From contig CAVWDZ010000001.1 of NCBI GenBank assembly GCA_963753905.1, positions 806,001 through 870,000 of the forward strand: DNA of 64,000 nucleotides, in the 5' to 3' direction. Both the position numbers and the translations under genes were made by a program. The notes beneath the pieces are model-generated. The model did no database searches. It worked only from the letters and a program-made list of their open reading frames with translations, and had not been told where the DNA came from. Shown here in pieces: positions 33,565 to 42,678 of the stretch. Source of the stretch: Bog-756 sp963753905. GTDB lineage: Bacteria > Actinomycetota > Acidimicrobiia > Acidimicrobiales > RAAP-2. Position 1 is the stretch's first letter. Each line of letters begins with the position of its first letter.

Positions 33565-35142
33565 ATGAGATCGATCCGGAAGGCCGAGTTCAGGCGTTTC
33601 GCGGGATTGCAGGTGCCGGCCTCGCTTCTGCTCCTGACGGTGTTGGCGGTCTCGTGGGTCCCGGTACGGGCTGTTGCGGGTGCATCGCTGACGTCACCCC
33701 GCGTCGAAGATCCCTCTCCGGCTCCGAATTCGGTCGTCTCGTTTGGTGGAGCCTCGCTCGGGATGAATGCACTGACCGATGTGAGGGCACCCGTCGTCGG
33801 CATGGCCGCCACCCCGAGCGGTGTTGGGTACTGGATGGTTGCTTCTGACGGGGGCATCTTCAGCTTCGGCGATGCCCGGTTCCACGGCTCAGAGGGTGGC
33901 GCCCAGCTCAACAAGCCGATCGTGGGCATGGCCGCTACGCCGGACGGCAAGGGGTACTGGCTGGTGGCTGCGGACGGTGGCGTCTTCTCGTTCGGTGATG
34001 CCCAGTTCCACGGCTCGACCGGCTCGCTGACCCTCAACAAGCCGATCGTCGGCATGGCCGCCACGCCGGACGGCAAGGGGTACTGGTTGGTGGCTGCGGA
34101 CGGTGGCGTCTTCTCGTTCGGTGACGCCCAGTTCCTCGGCTCGACCGGCTCATTGACCCTCAACAAGCCGGTCGTCGGCATGGCCGCCACGCCGGACGGC
34201 AAGGGGTACTGGCTGGTGGCTGCGGACGGTGGCGTCTTCTCGTTCGGTGATGCCCAGTTCCACGGCTCGACCGGCTCGCTGACCCTCAACAAGCCGGTCG
34301 TCGGTATGGCCGCCACCCCGAGCGGTGATGGGTACTGGATGGTTGCTTCTGACGGGGGCATCTTCAGCTTTGGCGATGCCCGGTTCTACGGCTCAGAGGG
34401 TGGAGTCGCGCTCGATGCGCCGGTCGTCGGCATGGCCGGCACGCCGGGTGGCAACGGCTACTGGCTCGTATTCGGATCGTCGCTGCCGCTGGCCGGAAGG
34501 ATCGTCGGGATCGACCCTGGGCACAACGGGTTGAACTACACCGCTCCTCAGATCATCAATCAGCCGGTCTGGAACGGCCAAGAGGACGAACCCTGTGACA
34601 CCACCGGAACCGCGACAGCGGGCGGCTACACAGAAGCGCAGTTCAACTTCAACGTCGCCTCCTTCCTGGAGGCCGACCTCGAGGCCGAAGGGGCCGAGGT
34701 GGTCATGACTCGCCCGAACAATTCGGGAATCGGCCCGTGTGTGACCACGCGCGCGGCCATCATCAACGACGCACACGCCGATGTGGCAGTCGATATCCAC
34801 GCCGATGGCGGACCCGTCGACGGGCGGGGCTTCGCCGTCCTCGAGCCGGTCGCCGACGGGCCCAACAGCGCCGTGATCGCGTCCTCGACAGCGTTTGCTA
34901 CCATCATGCGCAACACGTTCCTGGCGGACACGGGGATGCCGTTGAGCTCCTACGACGGGATCGCCGGGCTGCAACCCCGGGACAACCTGGCTGGACTCAA
35001 TCTCACCACAGTTCCCAAAGTGCTCATCGAGTGTGGCAACATGCAAAACGCAACCGATGCGGCCATGCTGATCAGTCCGGCGTTCCAGCAGTCGGCGGCG
35101 GCGGCCATGGCGCAGGCCATCACCTCCTACCTCGCCGGTTGA
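33565..35142 (+). CDS. Secreted N-acetylmuramoyl-L-alanine amidase (Amidase_3, Rv3717-like) with tandem repeats
   Basis: Peptidoglycan hydrolase cleaving the muramoyl-L-Ala bond. The 525-residue protein has an N-terminal signal peptide or anchor (residues 15-38). About five and a half 42-residue repeats follow (residues 74-307) with the pattern VVGMAATPDGKGYWLVAADG then GVFSFGDAQFHGS, probably a beta-propeller-like wall or sugar-binding module. The C-terminal zinc amidase domain has GIDPGHNG (zinc His), the downstream acidic ligand region, DIHADGGP (second His) and VLIECGNMQN (catalytic Glu). Two cysteines (EPCDT and GPCVT) match the disulfide of M. tuberculosis Rv3717. Role in wall turnover is inferred. 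Confidence 0.9.
   Translation: MRSIRKAEFRRFAGLQVPASLLLLTVLAVSWVPVRAVAGASLTSPRVEDPSPAPNSVVSFGGASLGMNALTDVRAPVVGMAATPSGVGYWMVASDGGIFSFGDARFHGSEGGAQLNKPIVGMAATPDGKGYWLVAADGGVFSFGDAQFHGSTGSLTLNKPIVGMAATPDGKGYWLVAADGGVFSFGDAQFLGSTGSLTLNKPVVGMAATPDGKGYWLVAADGGVFSFGDAQFHGSTGSLTLNKPVVGMAATPSGDGYWMVASDGGIFSFGDARFYGSEGGVALDAPVVGMAGTPGGNGYWLVFGSSLPLAGRIVGIDPGHNGLNYTAPQIINQPVWNGQEDEPCDTTGTATAGGYTEAQFNFNVASFLEADLEAEGAEVVMTRPNNSGIGPCVTTRAAIINDAHADVAVDIHADGGPVDGRGFAVLEPVADGPNSAVIASSTAFATIMRNTFLADTGMPLSSYDGIAGLQPRDNLAGLNLTTVPKVLIECGNMQNATDAAMLISPAFQQSAAAAMAQAITSYLAG
33784..34485 (+). repeat. 126-bp in-frame tandem repeats inside the amidase gene
   Basis: Units start at 33784, 33910, 34036, 34162, 34288 and 34414 (last partial). 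Units 2 and 4 differ at 3 of 126 positions and units 2 and 3 at about 7. Units 1 and 5 share a different version and differ at only about 4 positions within their core. The order is therefore A-B-B-B-A. Confidence 0.9.
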
Positions 35143-35174
35143 GGATCCCGTGTATGCATGCAGCGGAGGACGTC

Positions 35175-35915
35175 GTGTCGAGTTGCCTGATTATCCAGCA
35201 CGTCGAGGCGGAAGGGAGTTTCGCCGTTGGCGAGGCGCTTTCTTCGGCAGGAGTGACCGTCGATACCCGGAGCGTGTTCGCCGGCGACCCTCTACCCGAC
35301 GACGTCTCGACGTTTGACGGCCTCGTGGTCATGGGAGGGCCGATGTCGGCGATCGATGATCATGGGTTCCCGACGAGGACACGGGAAGTCGCCCTTCTGG
35401 CGCAATCACTCGACCGTGGGACCATCACGCTCGGCATCTGCCTGGGGGCGCAGCTCCTCGCAGTCGCCGCAGGAAGTCCAGTCTTTGTCGGACACGCCGG
35501 ACCGGAGATCGGCTGGGGACCCGTCGAGCTCATGCCGGAGGCCGCCTCCGATCCGTTGCTCGCAACAGTTCCCAGTGGCCTGACCGTCCTGCATTGGCAC
35601 GGTGACACCTTCGATCTGCCACTCGGCGCCACCCACCTGGCCGCCAGTCGAACATATGCCAACCAGGCATTCCGGGCAGGGGAGCGCGCTTGGGGATTCC
35701 AGTTCCACCTCGAGGTCGACCAGCGCGCCGTGACGGGGTTCGTCGATGCGTTCGGGGATGAGGCTCGGTCCGCGGGCCAGGACCCGGCAGCCATCGCCGC
35801 CGCCACCGAGAACCGTCTTCATGAGCTGGGTCCGATTCGCGACCGGGTCTGTGGCCGCTTTGCCCAGTTGGTGGCGGCACATGAGCGGGACCTCGACCTC
35901 TCGGAATTCGGCTGA
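35175..35915 (+). CDS. Class I glutamine amidotransferase-like protein
   Basis: A 246-residue protein of the GATase1 fold, similar to the stand-alone GMP-synthase-like amidotransferases. It shows the FDGLVVMGGPMSA start of the fold, the nucleophile Cys in LGICLGAQLLA near residue 87, and the catalytic His in WGFQFHLEVD. The acidic third residue follows in the same motif. GTG 35175 has GGAGGA 4 nt upstream and is preferred to ATG 35154. No synthetase partner is adjacent; relatives include gamma-glutamyl hydrolases acting on small gamma-glutamyl compounds. It follows the amidase by 32 bp and may be cotranscribed. Confidence 0.8.
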   Translation: MSSCLIIQHVEAEGSFAVGEALSSAGVTVDTRSVFAGDPLPDDVSTFDGLVVMGGPMSAIDDHGFPTRTREVALLAQSLDRGTITLGICLGAQLLAVAAGSPVFVGHAGPEIGWGPVELMPEAASDPLLATVPSGLTVLHWHGDTFDLPLGATHLAASRTYANQAFRAGERAWGFQFHLEVDQRAVTGFVDAFGDEARSAGQDPAAIAAATENRLHELGPIRDRVCGRFAQLVAAHERDLDLSEFG

Positions 35916-36053
35916 TCGTCTTTCAGCGATTGGCTTGGCTCGACAGTGAACCAGGAGGGCAACGCCCGCAAGCCCTCGCTGACATACGGACTCTGCGGCA
36001 GGGTCCCTGACTGACGCTTGGGGAGCAGAGCTTGCGGGAACTCCGAGGTTCGG

Positions 36054-36872
36054 TCAACCCCGACCGGGATCTGCCAAGAACGCCGCCAACTTCGTCTGCC
36101 GTCGATGGGCTATCGATACTGCCAGCCGGTGCCCGCCAACAGCGCAGGCAAGCGAGATGAAGCAGGCCAATGCCACCCCCAACCCGAGATCATGATCCGG
36201 CAGCTTCTGCGAAACGCCGTGTGGCGCTGTGAACCCCCACAAGAGGAGCGATGGGACCATCAGAATGGCGGCCAAGACCGGGACCAGGATGTACGGGGTC
36301 ACAGCCAGGGTCAACCACCGGACCAGCATGCGCCTTCGAGGTCGCCGGTGTTCCCATCGGTAGCGCAAGGGCATCGGATGGTACGGAAACAGGATTCCGA
36401 CCCAGCCCGAGATGGCGAGGAAGCCGAAGGGAACCACTCCGATCCACACGATCGTGTACAGGGTTGAAAGCAGTTGATGATTGAGAAGGCCGTTGATGAC
36501 CGCCACCAAGGCGCAGATCGGGGTCACCACCAGCCACAGGACGATGCTCTTTGCATAGAGGAGCCGTCGAAACTCGGCGGGATGGCCGAGCGCAGCCAGG
36601 ACACGCGCGGCATCAGGGCCGAGGATGTTGGTCGCTGGGACGTCCGAGTACATCCACGCTGCCAGAACGAGAGCGAACGCGAGTGTGCCGTGCAGCGTGA
36701 AGACCTTGTCCTTGATGCCAGCGGGAAGAAAGACCCATGCCGAACTCATGAGCGCCCCATTCACCGCCACGGTGATGAGACTCTCGCAAGGTGGCTGAAG
36801 TGTCAGCGCAATCTGTTGCCGTACGGCGTCCCGCATGCCGGTCGGCAGCTGGACCTCAGTTCGGTCAGCCAT
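36054..36872 (-). CDS. Membrane protein of unknown function (about six helices)
   Basis: A 272-residue protein with roughly six hydrophobic segments (for example SIVLWLVVTPICALVAVING and VPVLAAILMVPSLLLWGF) separated by short basic loops such as RWEHRRPRRRMLVRW. No signature motif is recognised. The layout recalls permease subunits of ABC-2 exporters but no ATPase gene is nearby, so that is only a possibility. ATG 36872 has a purine-rich GGAGAG upstream. Isolated between long intergenic stretches. Confidence 0.6.
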   Translation of the reverse strand: MADRTEVQLPTGMRDAVRQQIALTLQPPCESLITVAVNGALMSSAWVFLPAGIKDKVFTLHGTLAFALVLAAWMYSDVPATNILGPDAARVLAALGHPAEFRRLLYAKSIVLWLVVTPICALVAVINGLLNHQLLSTLYTIVWIGVVPFGFLAISGWVGILFPYHPMPLRYRWEHRRPRRRMLVRWLTLAVTPYILVPVLAAILMVPSLLLWGFTAPHGVSQKLPDHDLGLGVALACFISLACAVGGHRLAVSIAHRRQTKLAAFLADPGRG

Positions 36873-37300
36873 GCGTCATGGGCTCTCCGAGTGGCTCAGC
36901 CGGGGCGCACGGGTTGCACTTGTCCCGGAGGTCATGCATGAGCTCCATCGACCTCCCTACGGACAATGTGGTGCACAACCCTAACTGTTCGAGTTGCACT
37001 GGCAAGCACGGACCGGTGGTATGGCCTGGTGGCCGCAGACCGCGCCCTGCCAAGCCCCGCACGATCGAGCCGCCGTAGCAGCGGTACCGAGCCGAGATGC
37101 GAGAACCCGAGCTCAGGCCGGTCAGCAGGCGCACGTCCAGGTGTTTCGCGTGCACAGCAGGGCAATGAATCTTGCTGTGCCTGATGGGGTCCGATCTGGT
37201 GCAGACTGGCACTCCATGACCTGTTTGCATCAGTGGATCTGCACGGAAATCGAGAGTCGATCACTGTGAACGGTCTCGCATCACTAAAGAAACATCGGTC
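36873..37300. other. 428-bp intergenic region between divergent membrane-protein genes
   Basis: Both flanking genes read outward, so promoters for both must lie here. Short open frames exist on both strands, but none has a recognisable protein or a convincing ribosome site. I see no hairpin terminator, repeat or RNA gene. Confidence 0.5.
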
Positions 37301-38317
37301 ATGACGGACGAGGCGGCGTCCGAGATCCCCGGAGAAGCGCCAGTCGTCGTCCGACAGACCAGATGGTCCTCGGGGGTGGCGCTCTTGGAGCGCCTCGTCG
37401 TTGCCATTCGCGCTGGCGACGATGCGATGGTTGAGAGCGCCGTGCTAGCGCTCAGCAAACGCAGCCGTTGGCTTGCTCCTCTGGGCATGTTGGTTGGTGC
37501 CTTCGTCATGCTCTTCCAAGGAGTGAAGTTGCTGTTCAGCAACTGGCGGCTGACCCTGGTGCAGATTCTTCCCGCCATGTGGATCTGGGCAGCCATGATC
37601 GACCTCAAGGCTCACGTGTTCCACGGAAAGAGTTTCCACGTGTTGAGGGGTCCTTTACTGATTCCCATCATCCTGGTAATCGCGTCGATTACCGCCGCCG
37701 CCTACTTTCTCAATGCCGTCTTTGCGTTTGCCATATCCAGGCCGGGGAAACCTGACATCCGTCCGGCGTTTTCCGATGCACGCAGACATGCCAGAACAGT
37801 GCTGGGCTGGGGCTTTGCGATCGGTCTGGCTCTCGGATTCTCGACGATGATCGTCCAGCGATGGGGCCTTCGTTGGTACGGCTTGTCCCTGGGCATCGTC
37901 GTTGGCATCATGATGCTTACGTACGTGTTGATTCCATCCCGCCTGCTCGGCGCCAAGTCGAATCGATCGCGACGGGACAAGCTCACTGCTTCAGCCATCG
38001 GCGGCGCAGTGGGAGCGGCTGTGTGCTCGCCGCCGTACTTCCTTGGCCGTCTCGCACTAGTGATGCTCGGATCCCATACGTTGCGAGTATTCGCTGTCCT
38101 ACTCCTCCTGGTCGCCATCGTGTTGCAGACTGGTGCGACCAGTGCTGTCAAGGCGATCAAGATGAGCGCAAAACTGGTCACTGGACCAGCTCCGGACCGG
38201 GTCGATCCTTCGGCGGCACCGTCTGACCAGATGCCCGTGGGAGACCTGTCGGGCAACCAGGCGGTCGCGGAGGCATCGGGTAGCGCTGTGCCCACGCCGA
38301 TCGTTCGACAATTGTGA
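37301..38317 (+). CDS. Membrane protein of unknown function
   Basis: A 338-residue protein with a soluble N-terminus of about 55 residues, six or seven hydrophobic helices between residues 57 and 285 (for example LLIPIILVIASITAAAYFLN and VFAVLLLLVAIVLQTGATSA), and a soluble Pro/Asp-rich tail. No family motif is recognised. The tail runs directly into the next gene: its TGA is followed 1 nt later by the GTG of the permease, so the two are very probably translated together. A role tied to the APC permease is therefore possible but unproven. Confidence 0.65.
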   Translation: MTDEAASEIPGEAPVVVRQTRWSSGVALLERLVVAIRAGDDAMVESAVLALSKRSRWLAPLGMLVGAFVMLFQGVKLLFSNWRLTLVQILPAMWIWAAMIDLKAHVFHGKSFHVLRGPLLIPIILVIASITAAAYFLNAVFAFAISRPGKPDIRPAFSDARRHARTVLGWGFAIGLALGFSTMIVQRWGLRWYGLSLGIVVGIMMLTYVLIPSRLLGAKSNRSRRDKLTASAIGGAVGAAVCSPPYFLGRLALVMLGSHTLRVFAVLLLLVAIVLQTGATSAVKAIKMSAKLVTGPAPDRVDPSAAPSDQMPVGDLSGNQAVAEASGSAVPTPIVRQL

Positions 38318-38318
38318 T

Positions 38319-40061
38319 GTGCCTTCTGTGCCCGAGTCGGCCCGCTCAGGGGCCTCACCGTCGTATGGCTCTCCGGATCGAGGAGCCGACCGATCGCCTT
38401 ACGATCAGGGAGCTGCGCCGTCGATCTCAGCGCGCAGCGGACCCCGACGTTCCCTCGGCCGAAGGGCTCTCGTCTTCGTCTCGGTGGGAGCTGTCATCGG
38501 GTCGGGCTGGCTCTTCTCGTCTTTCGACGCAGCCCAGATCGCAGGAGGCGGTGGCGCCGTTACCGCGTGGATCCTGGGCGTCTCGCTGGTCGTGGTCCTG
38601 GCCTTTGTCCACGCCGAGCTCGGGACGATGTTCCCGGTCGACGGTGGAACGGCCCGTTTCCCCCTCTACGCCTTCGGACGGGTCACCGGGTTCTTCTCCG
38701 GGTGGCTCGCATGGATCAGCGCGGTCTGCGTTCCGGCCATCGAAACCGAGGCCGCACTGCGTTACGTCGGCAACTACGCTCCCTCGCTGATCTCGCAATC
38801 TCAGGGCGTCGTACGGCTCACTCCTCTTGGCCAGCTCGTCGCGGTGTTCGTACTGCTCGGGTTCACAGCGTTGAACGCTGCCGGCATGCGATGGTTCCGC
38901 GAGACGAACACCGTCATCGTCTGGTGGAAGATCACCATCCCAGTCATCGTGGCGAGTGCCTTCGTCGTCCATGGATTCGACCGCCACAACTTCACCGTCG
39001 GCGGGCTCTTCCCGGCGGGAGCACACGGCGTGCTGGCGGCCGTCAGCACTGGGGGCGTCGTCTTCGCCCTTCTCGGCTTTGAGCAAGCTGTGGAGCTGGG
39101 TGGCGAGACGAAACATCCCCAGCGCAGCGTTCCCTGGGCCGTCATCGGCTCAGTTGTGATCGCCGGAGCCATCTATTTGATCGTGCAGGTCGCCTTCATC
39201 GGCGCCATTCCCCACGGCGACTTGACCGGCGGCTGGCAGGCAGTTCGCTTTCATGGTGACTTCGGACCGCTGGCCGGACTCGCGGGGGTAGTCGGCCTGA
39301 CGGCCATCGCCTACTTGATCTATGCAGACGCGGTCATCTCACCGGCCGGGTCGGGCATGACGTTCTCTGCGACGGCCTCCCGCCTCCCCTTTGCGCTCGC
39401 TCGCGAAGGGTACCTGCCTGCCTGGCTCGGGACCCTCAACCGACGGGGCGTGCCGTTCCGGAGCTTGAGTCTCTGCTACGCGACCCAAGTGGTCGTCATC
39501 ATCGTGCTTCCCGACTGGGGCGGCCTGCTGTCGTTCATCACCGCTGCCACGGTGCTCGTCTACGCGACCGCTCCGCTCGCGCTCGGGGTGCTTCGCCAGT
39601 CGGCTCCGGACCTTCCCCGCCCATACCGTCTGCGCTTCGCCAGGCTGACCGCACCGGCTGCCTTTGTCATCGCCAACCTCCTGCTGATGTGGGTCGGATG
39701 GACAACCAACTCACGGCTCTTCTTGATGGTCGCCTTCGGTGCGCTGATCGTCACCCTGCTGGCACTGGTCCGGCCCGGATCCCGGCACACGGGGTTGGAA
39801 TGGTTGGCAGCTTCATGGATCGTGCCGTATGCGGGAGCGATGTGCGCCGTGAGCTACCTCTCCCCATATGGGGGTGGGCGCGCCGCATTGTCGGACTGGG
39901 GAAGCGCAGTCGTTGTGGCGATCGTCAGTCTCGCTGTCTACGTCCTCGCCCTGCGCCTCGGCAGAATGGCACATCGCCGATTGGCCGATGTCGATCGACC
40001 GATCTCTCGGTGGTACTACCTGGACATGCCGATGGAGGATCCCGAAGGTCAAGGTATCTGA
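38319..40061 (+). CDS. APC-superfamily amino acid permease
   Basis: Secondary transporter of 580 residues with about 12-14 membrane helices starting near residue 50. The first helix has the unwound glycine-rich APC signature SVGAVIGSGWLF, and the helix-6 region carries STGGVVFALLGFEQAVELGGE with the conserved Glu. The N-terminal 45 residues are Ser/Pro/Arg-rich and soluble; the true start may be internal to them. Substrate is probably an amino acid or polyamine but cannot be specified. Coupled to the preceding membrane-protein gene. Confidence 0.88.
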   Translation: MPSVPESARSGASPSYGSPDRGADRSPYDQGAAPSISARSGPRRSLGRRALVFVSVGAVIGSGWLFSSFDAAQIAGGGGAVTAWILGVSLVVVLAFVHAELGTMFPVDGGTARFPLYAFGRVTGFFSGWLAWISAVCVPAIETEAALRYVGNYAPSLISQSQGVVRLTPLGQLVAVFVLLGFTALNAAGMRWFRETNTVIVWWKITIPVIVASAFVVHGFDRHNFTVGGLFPAGAHGVLAAVSTGGVVFALLGFEQAVELGGETKHPQRSVPWAVIGSVVIAGAIYLIVQVAFIGAIPHGDLTGGWQAVRFHGDFGPLAGLAGVVGLTAIAYLIYADAVISPAGSGMTFSATASRLPFALAREGYLPAWLGTLNRRGVPFRSLSLCYATQVVVIIVLPDWGGLLSFITAATVLVYATAPLALGVLRQSAPDLPRPYRLRFARLTAPAAFVIANLLLMWVGWTTNSRLFLMVAFGALIVTLLALVRPGSRHTGLEWLAASWIVPYAGAMCAVSYLSPYGGGRAALSDWGSAVVVAIVSLAVYVLALRLGRMAHRRLADVDRPISRWYYLDMPMEDPEGQGI

Positions 40062-40126
40062 CGAGCAGCTGGTCCGACGAGATGGTCTGAGCCGGGGGCG
40101 AGGGGAGTGATGTTCGACCGGGCTGG

Positions 40127-41677
40127 TCACACGATGCGAGAGGATCGATCGCTCCAGTACGGCTCACGGAGGAGTCGCTTGAAGAGTTTTCCGCTCGGAT
40201 CGCGCGGCATCTCCGTGATGAACTCGACCGTTCGGGGACACTTGTAGCCGGCAAGACGGTCTCGACACCATGCCATGAGTTGTATGGCAGTGAGGGATTC
40301 GTCGCCCAGTTGCTTTTGGACCACCGCCAGCAACGACTCTCCCATCTCCTCGTCGGGAACCCCGAACACCGCGACGTCGACCACCTGAGGATGGGTTGCG
40401 AGCACCTGTTCGGCCTCGCGCGGATAGATGTTGACCCCGCCGGAGATGACCATGTCGGATGCACGATCGGTGAGATAGAGATAGCCGTCGGCGTCGAGGT
40501 AGCCGACGTCGCCCAGCGTCCTCCATCCCTTCTGGTTCATCATGCGACCTGTCTTCTCGGGATCGTTGTGGTATTCAAATTTTCGACCGCCGGCGAAATA
40601 CACGGTGCCGGTCTTGCCGACCGGGAGGTCGACCTCGATGTCGTCGCCGACGATGTGGACTTCGTTGAGGGGTCGCCCGACGGACCCGGGGTGCGCCACC
40701 CACTCCTCGGGTCCGATGGCGGTGGATCCGATGTCTTCCGTCCCGGCGTAGTACTCGTGGATGATCATTCCCCACCAGTCGAGCATCTGCTGCTTGACCG
40801 GCACCGGGCAGGGGGCAGCGGCGTGGACGACCCACCGCAGGCTCGAGAGATCGTAGGCGTACCTCTCCTCGTCCTCCAGCCGGAGCATGCGGGTGAACAT
40901 GGTGGGAACGAATTGGGCGTGCGTGACGTGGTATCGCTCGATGGTTTCGAGGCATTTCGCCGGATCGAACGACTCCATGATCACACAGGTCGCACCGAGC
41001 CGGTGCATCGCCATCGAGTAGACGAGGGGAGCGGAATGATAGAGCGGAGCAGGGGAGAGGTAGACCGAGTGTTCGTCGATCCCCACCCGGGCGAAGTTTC
41101 CGGCCAGCATCACCGGGGTCGCGGTCGGATCGCCCATCGGTGCTCCGGACAGATCCTTGCGCACGCCCTTGGGCGATCCGGTCGTTCCAGACGAATAGAG
41201 CATCTCTCGGCCCTCGGCTTCGTCCACGATCGGCGTGACAGGCCAGCGTGCCAGTGCGTCGTCATAGGGCAGGAAGCCCGTTGCCTCACCCCCCGCCACG
41301 ATGCACAGTCCCATCCGTTGCAGGTCGAGCTCCCCGGCGATCTCGGCCAACCCTGCCGAGGTGAAGAAGGCGGTGGCCCCGCAGTCGTCGAGGATGTGCT
41401 GGGCCTCGCTCCGGCGGAGGTGACTGTTCAGCGCGGTGTAGTAGAGACCCGATCGTTGAGCCGCCCAGGCGACCTCGAGGAACTCCGAACCGTTCTCCAT
41501 CATCAGGGCAATGTGATCGCCGGTACGGAGACCGGCATCTCGCAAGAGATGGGCAAGCCGGTTCGAACGTTCATTGAGATCCCGGTACGTGGTGACGAAT
41601 CCCGATCCGGCCATGACGATGGCCGGGCGATCAGGGTGCTCCTCGGCTCGAAAGCCCAAGTGGAGCTCGTGGGTCAT
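40127..41677 (-). CDS. AMP-forming acyl-CoA synthetase
   Basis: 516-residue ANL ligase with P-loop YSSGTTGSPKGVRKDL, the YYAGTEDIGSTAIGPEEW acyl/AMP region, WRTLGDVGYLDADGYLYLTD, the hinge RASDMVISGGVNIYPREAE and the catalytic Lys in DPSGKLFKRLL. ATG 41677 follows GAGAGGTG by 5 nt. It is divergent from the SDR at 41846 and lies at the left edge of the catabolic cluster, so it probably activates a cluster substrate. The related group includes bile-acid and steroid-acid CoA ligases (family knowledge; specificity is inference). Confidence 0.9.
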   Translation of the reverse strand: MTHELHLGFRAEEHPDRPAIVMAGSGFVTTYRDLNERSNRLAHLLRDAGLRTGDHIALMMENGSEFLEVAWAAQRSGLYYTALNSHLRRSEAQHILDDCGATAFFTSAGLAEIAGELDLQRMGLCIVAGGEATGFLPYDDALARWPVTPIVDEAEGREMLYSSGTTGSPKGVRKDLSGAPMGDPTATPVMLAGNFARVGIDEHSVYLSPAPLYHSAPLVYSMAMHRLGATCVIMESFDPAKCLETIERYHVTHAQFVPTMFTRMLRLEDEERYAYDLSSLRWVVHAAAPCPVPVKQQMLDWWGMIIHEYYAGTEDIGSTAIGPEEWVAHPGSVGRPLNEVHIVGDDIEVDLPVGKTGTVYFAGGRKFEYHNDPEKTGRMMNQKGWRTLGDVGYLDADGYLYLTDRASDMVISGGVNIYPREAEQVLATHPQVVDVAVFGVPDEEMGESLLAVVQKQLGDESLTAIQLMAWCRDRLAGYKCPRTVEFITEMPRDPSGKLFKRLLREPYWSDRSSRIV

Positions 41678-41845
41678 CGCATCACCTCTCACTTGCCCCC
41701 CGTCGCCATCGGTCGCTGAGGGTCTCCATCATCGTGCGTTCGACGATAATCTCCCGACGTCGACCCTTCGGGCGAGCCGATCACGGGCATCCGTACAGCG
41801 TTCGGAGATCGTGCCGGCCTGATCCCGACGAAAGGAACAGTACCG

Positions 41846-42607
41846 ATGAGTCTCTCAGGCCGGGTGGCGATCGTGACCGGCGGGGGACGTGGCATCGGCC
41901 GCGCCATCGCTCTCGGCTTGGCCGCCGACGGGGCCGGGGTCGCCGTGAATTTCCGGAAGGACGAGGAGTCTGCCGGGCAGACCGTTGCGACCATCGAGGC
42001 CGAGGGGGGAAGGGCGGTGGCATACCAGGCATCGGTCGCCTCCTATGACGAGGCCAGTGCCATGGTCGACCGGGTGCTGACCGAGTTCGGGCACATCGAC
42101 ATCCTGGTGAACAACGCCGGGATCACCAACCGGGGGACACCGGTGGCCACAACCCCGGTCGAAGAGCTCGAGCGGGTGGTCGGTACCATGGCGTTCGGGT
42201 CTCACCATATGAGCCAGCTCGTCCTGGCCAGCATGCGTGAGCAGGCCAGAGGCGACATCGTGATGATCTCGAGCCAGTCAGCCGTCTCGGCCGATCCCTA
42301 CGGAGGGCCCTACAACATGGCCAAGGCCGCCCAGGAGTCACTGGCGTTCACGCTGGCAAAAGAAGAAGCACGCTCAGGCATTCGGGTCAACGTTGTCGTG
42401 CCGGGGCTCTCGAACACCGACATGGGCCGCCGGTTGGTCAAGGCGGCGATGAAGGTCGACGACATTCACGAGCTCGATGCCCGCTTCCCGCTGGGCCGGG
42501 TGTGCGAGCCGGAGGACATTGCCGACGCGGTGCGCTTTCTGGTGGGCGCCGGGGGGTCGAACATCACCGGCCAACGACTCGTCGTCGATGGCGGCGGATT
42601 CAAGTAA
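41846..42607 (+). CDS. Short-chain dehydrogenase/reductase
   Basis: Classical SDR of 253 residues. It shows the Rossmann loop VTGGGRGIGRAIALGLA, NNAG near residue 92, the Ser of MISSQSAVSA and the catalytic PYNMAKAAQ (YxxxK). FabG-like by length. The residue after the second strand (NFRKDEES) favours NADP(H). Its Shine-Dalgarno AAGGAA precedes ATG 41846. It runs 71 bp ahead of a second SDR in the same direction. Confidence 0.9.
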   Translation: MSLSGRVAIVTGGGRGIGRAIALGLAADGAGVAVNFRKDEESAGQTVATIEAEGGRAVAYQASVASYDEASAMVDRVLTEFGHIDILVNNAGITNRGTPVATTPVEELERVVGTMAFGSHHMSQLVLASMREQARGDIVMISSQSAVSADPYGGPYNMAKAAQESLAFTLAKEEARSGIRVNVVVPGLSNTDMGRRLVKAAMKVDDIHELDARFPLGRVCEPEDIADAVRFLVGAGGSNITGQRLVVDGGGFK

Positions 42608-42678
42608 TTGACCAGCTCGGGCCCGTCCGCGGCGTGAACTTCGACGCCGCGGGCACCGGAGCTCACGAGGGAGGGTCG

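Noticed and set aside
33303..34361. Open minus-strand frame continuing 1 kb upstream of the GH15 gene
   Set aside because: It is antisense to the 126-bp repeats of the amidase. The translated repeats have no family likeness and the GH15 domain begins at 33302.
33784..34485. Regular repeats considered as a CRISPR array
   Set aside because: Units are contiguous 126-bp coding repeats without spacers, and no cas gene is present.
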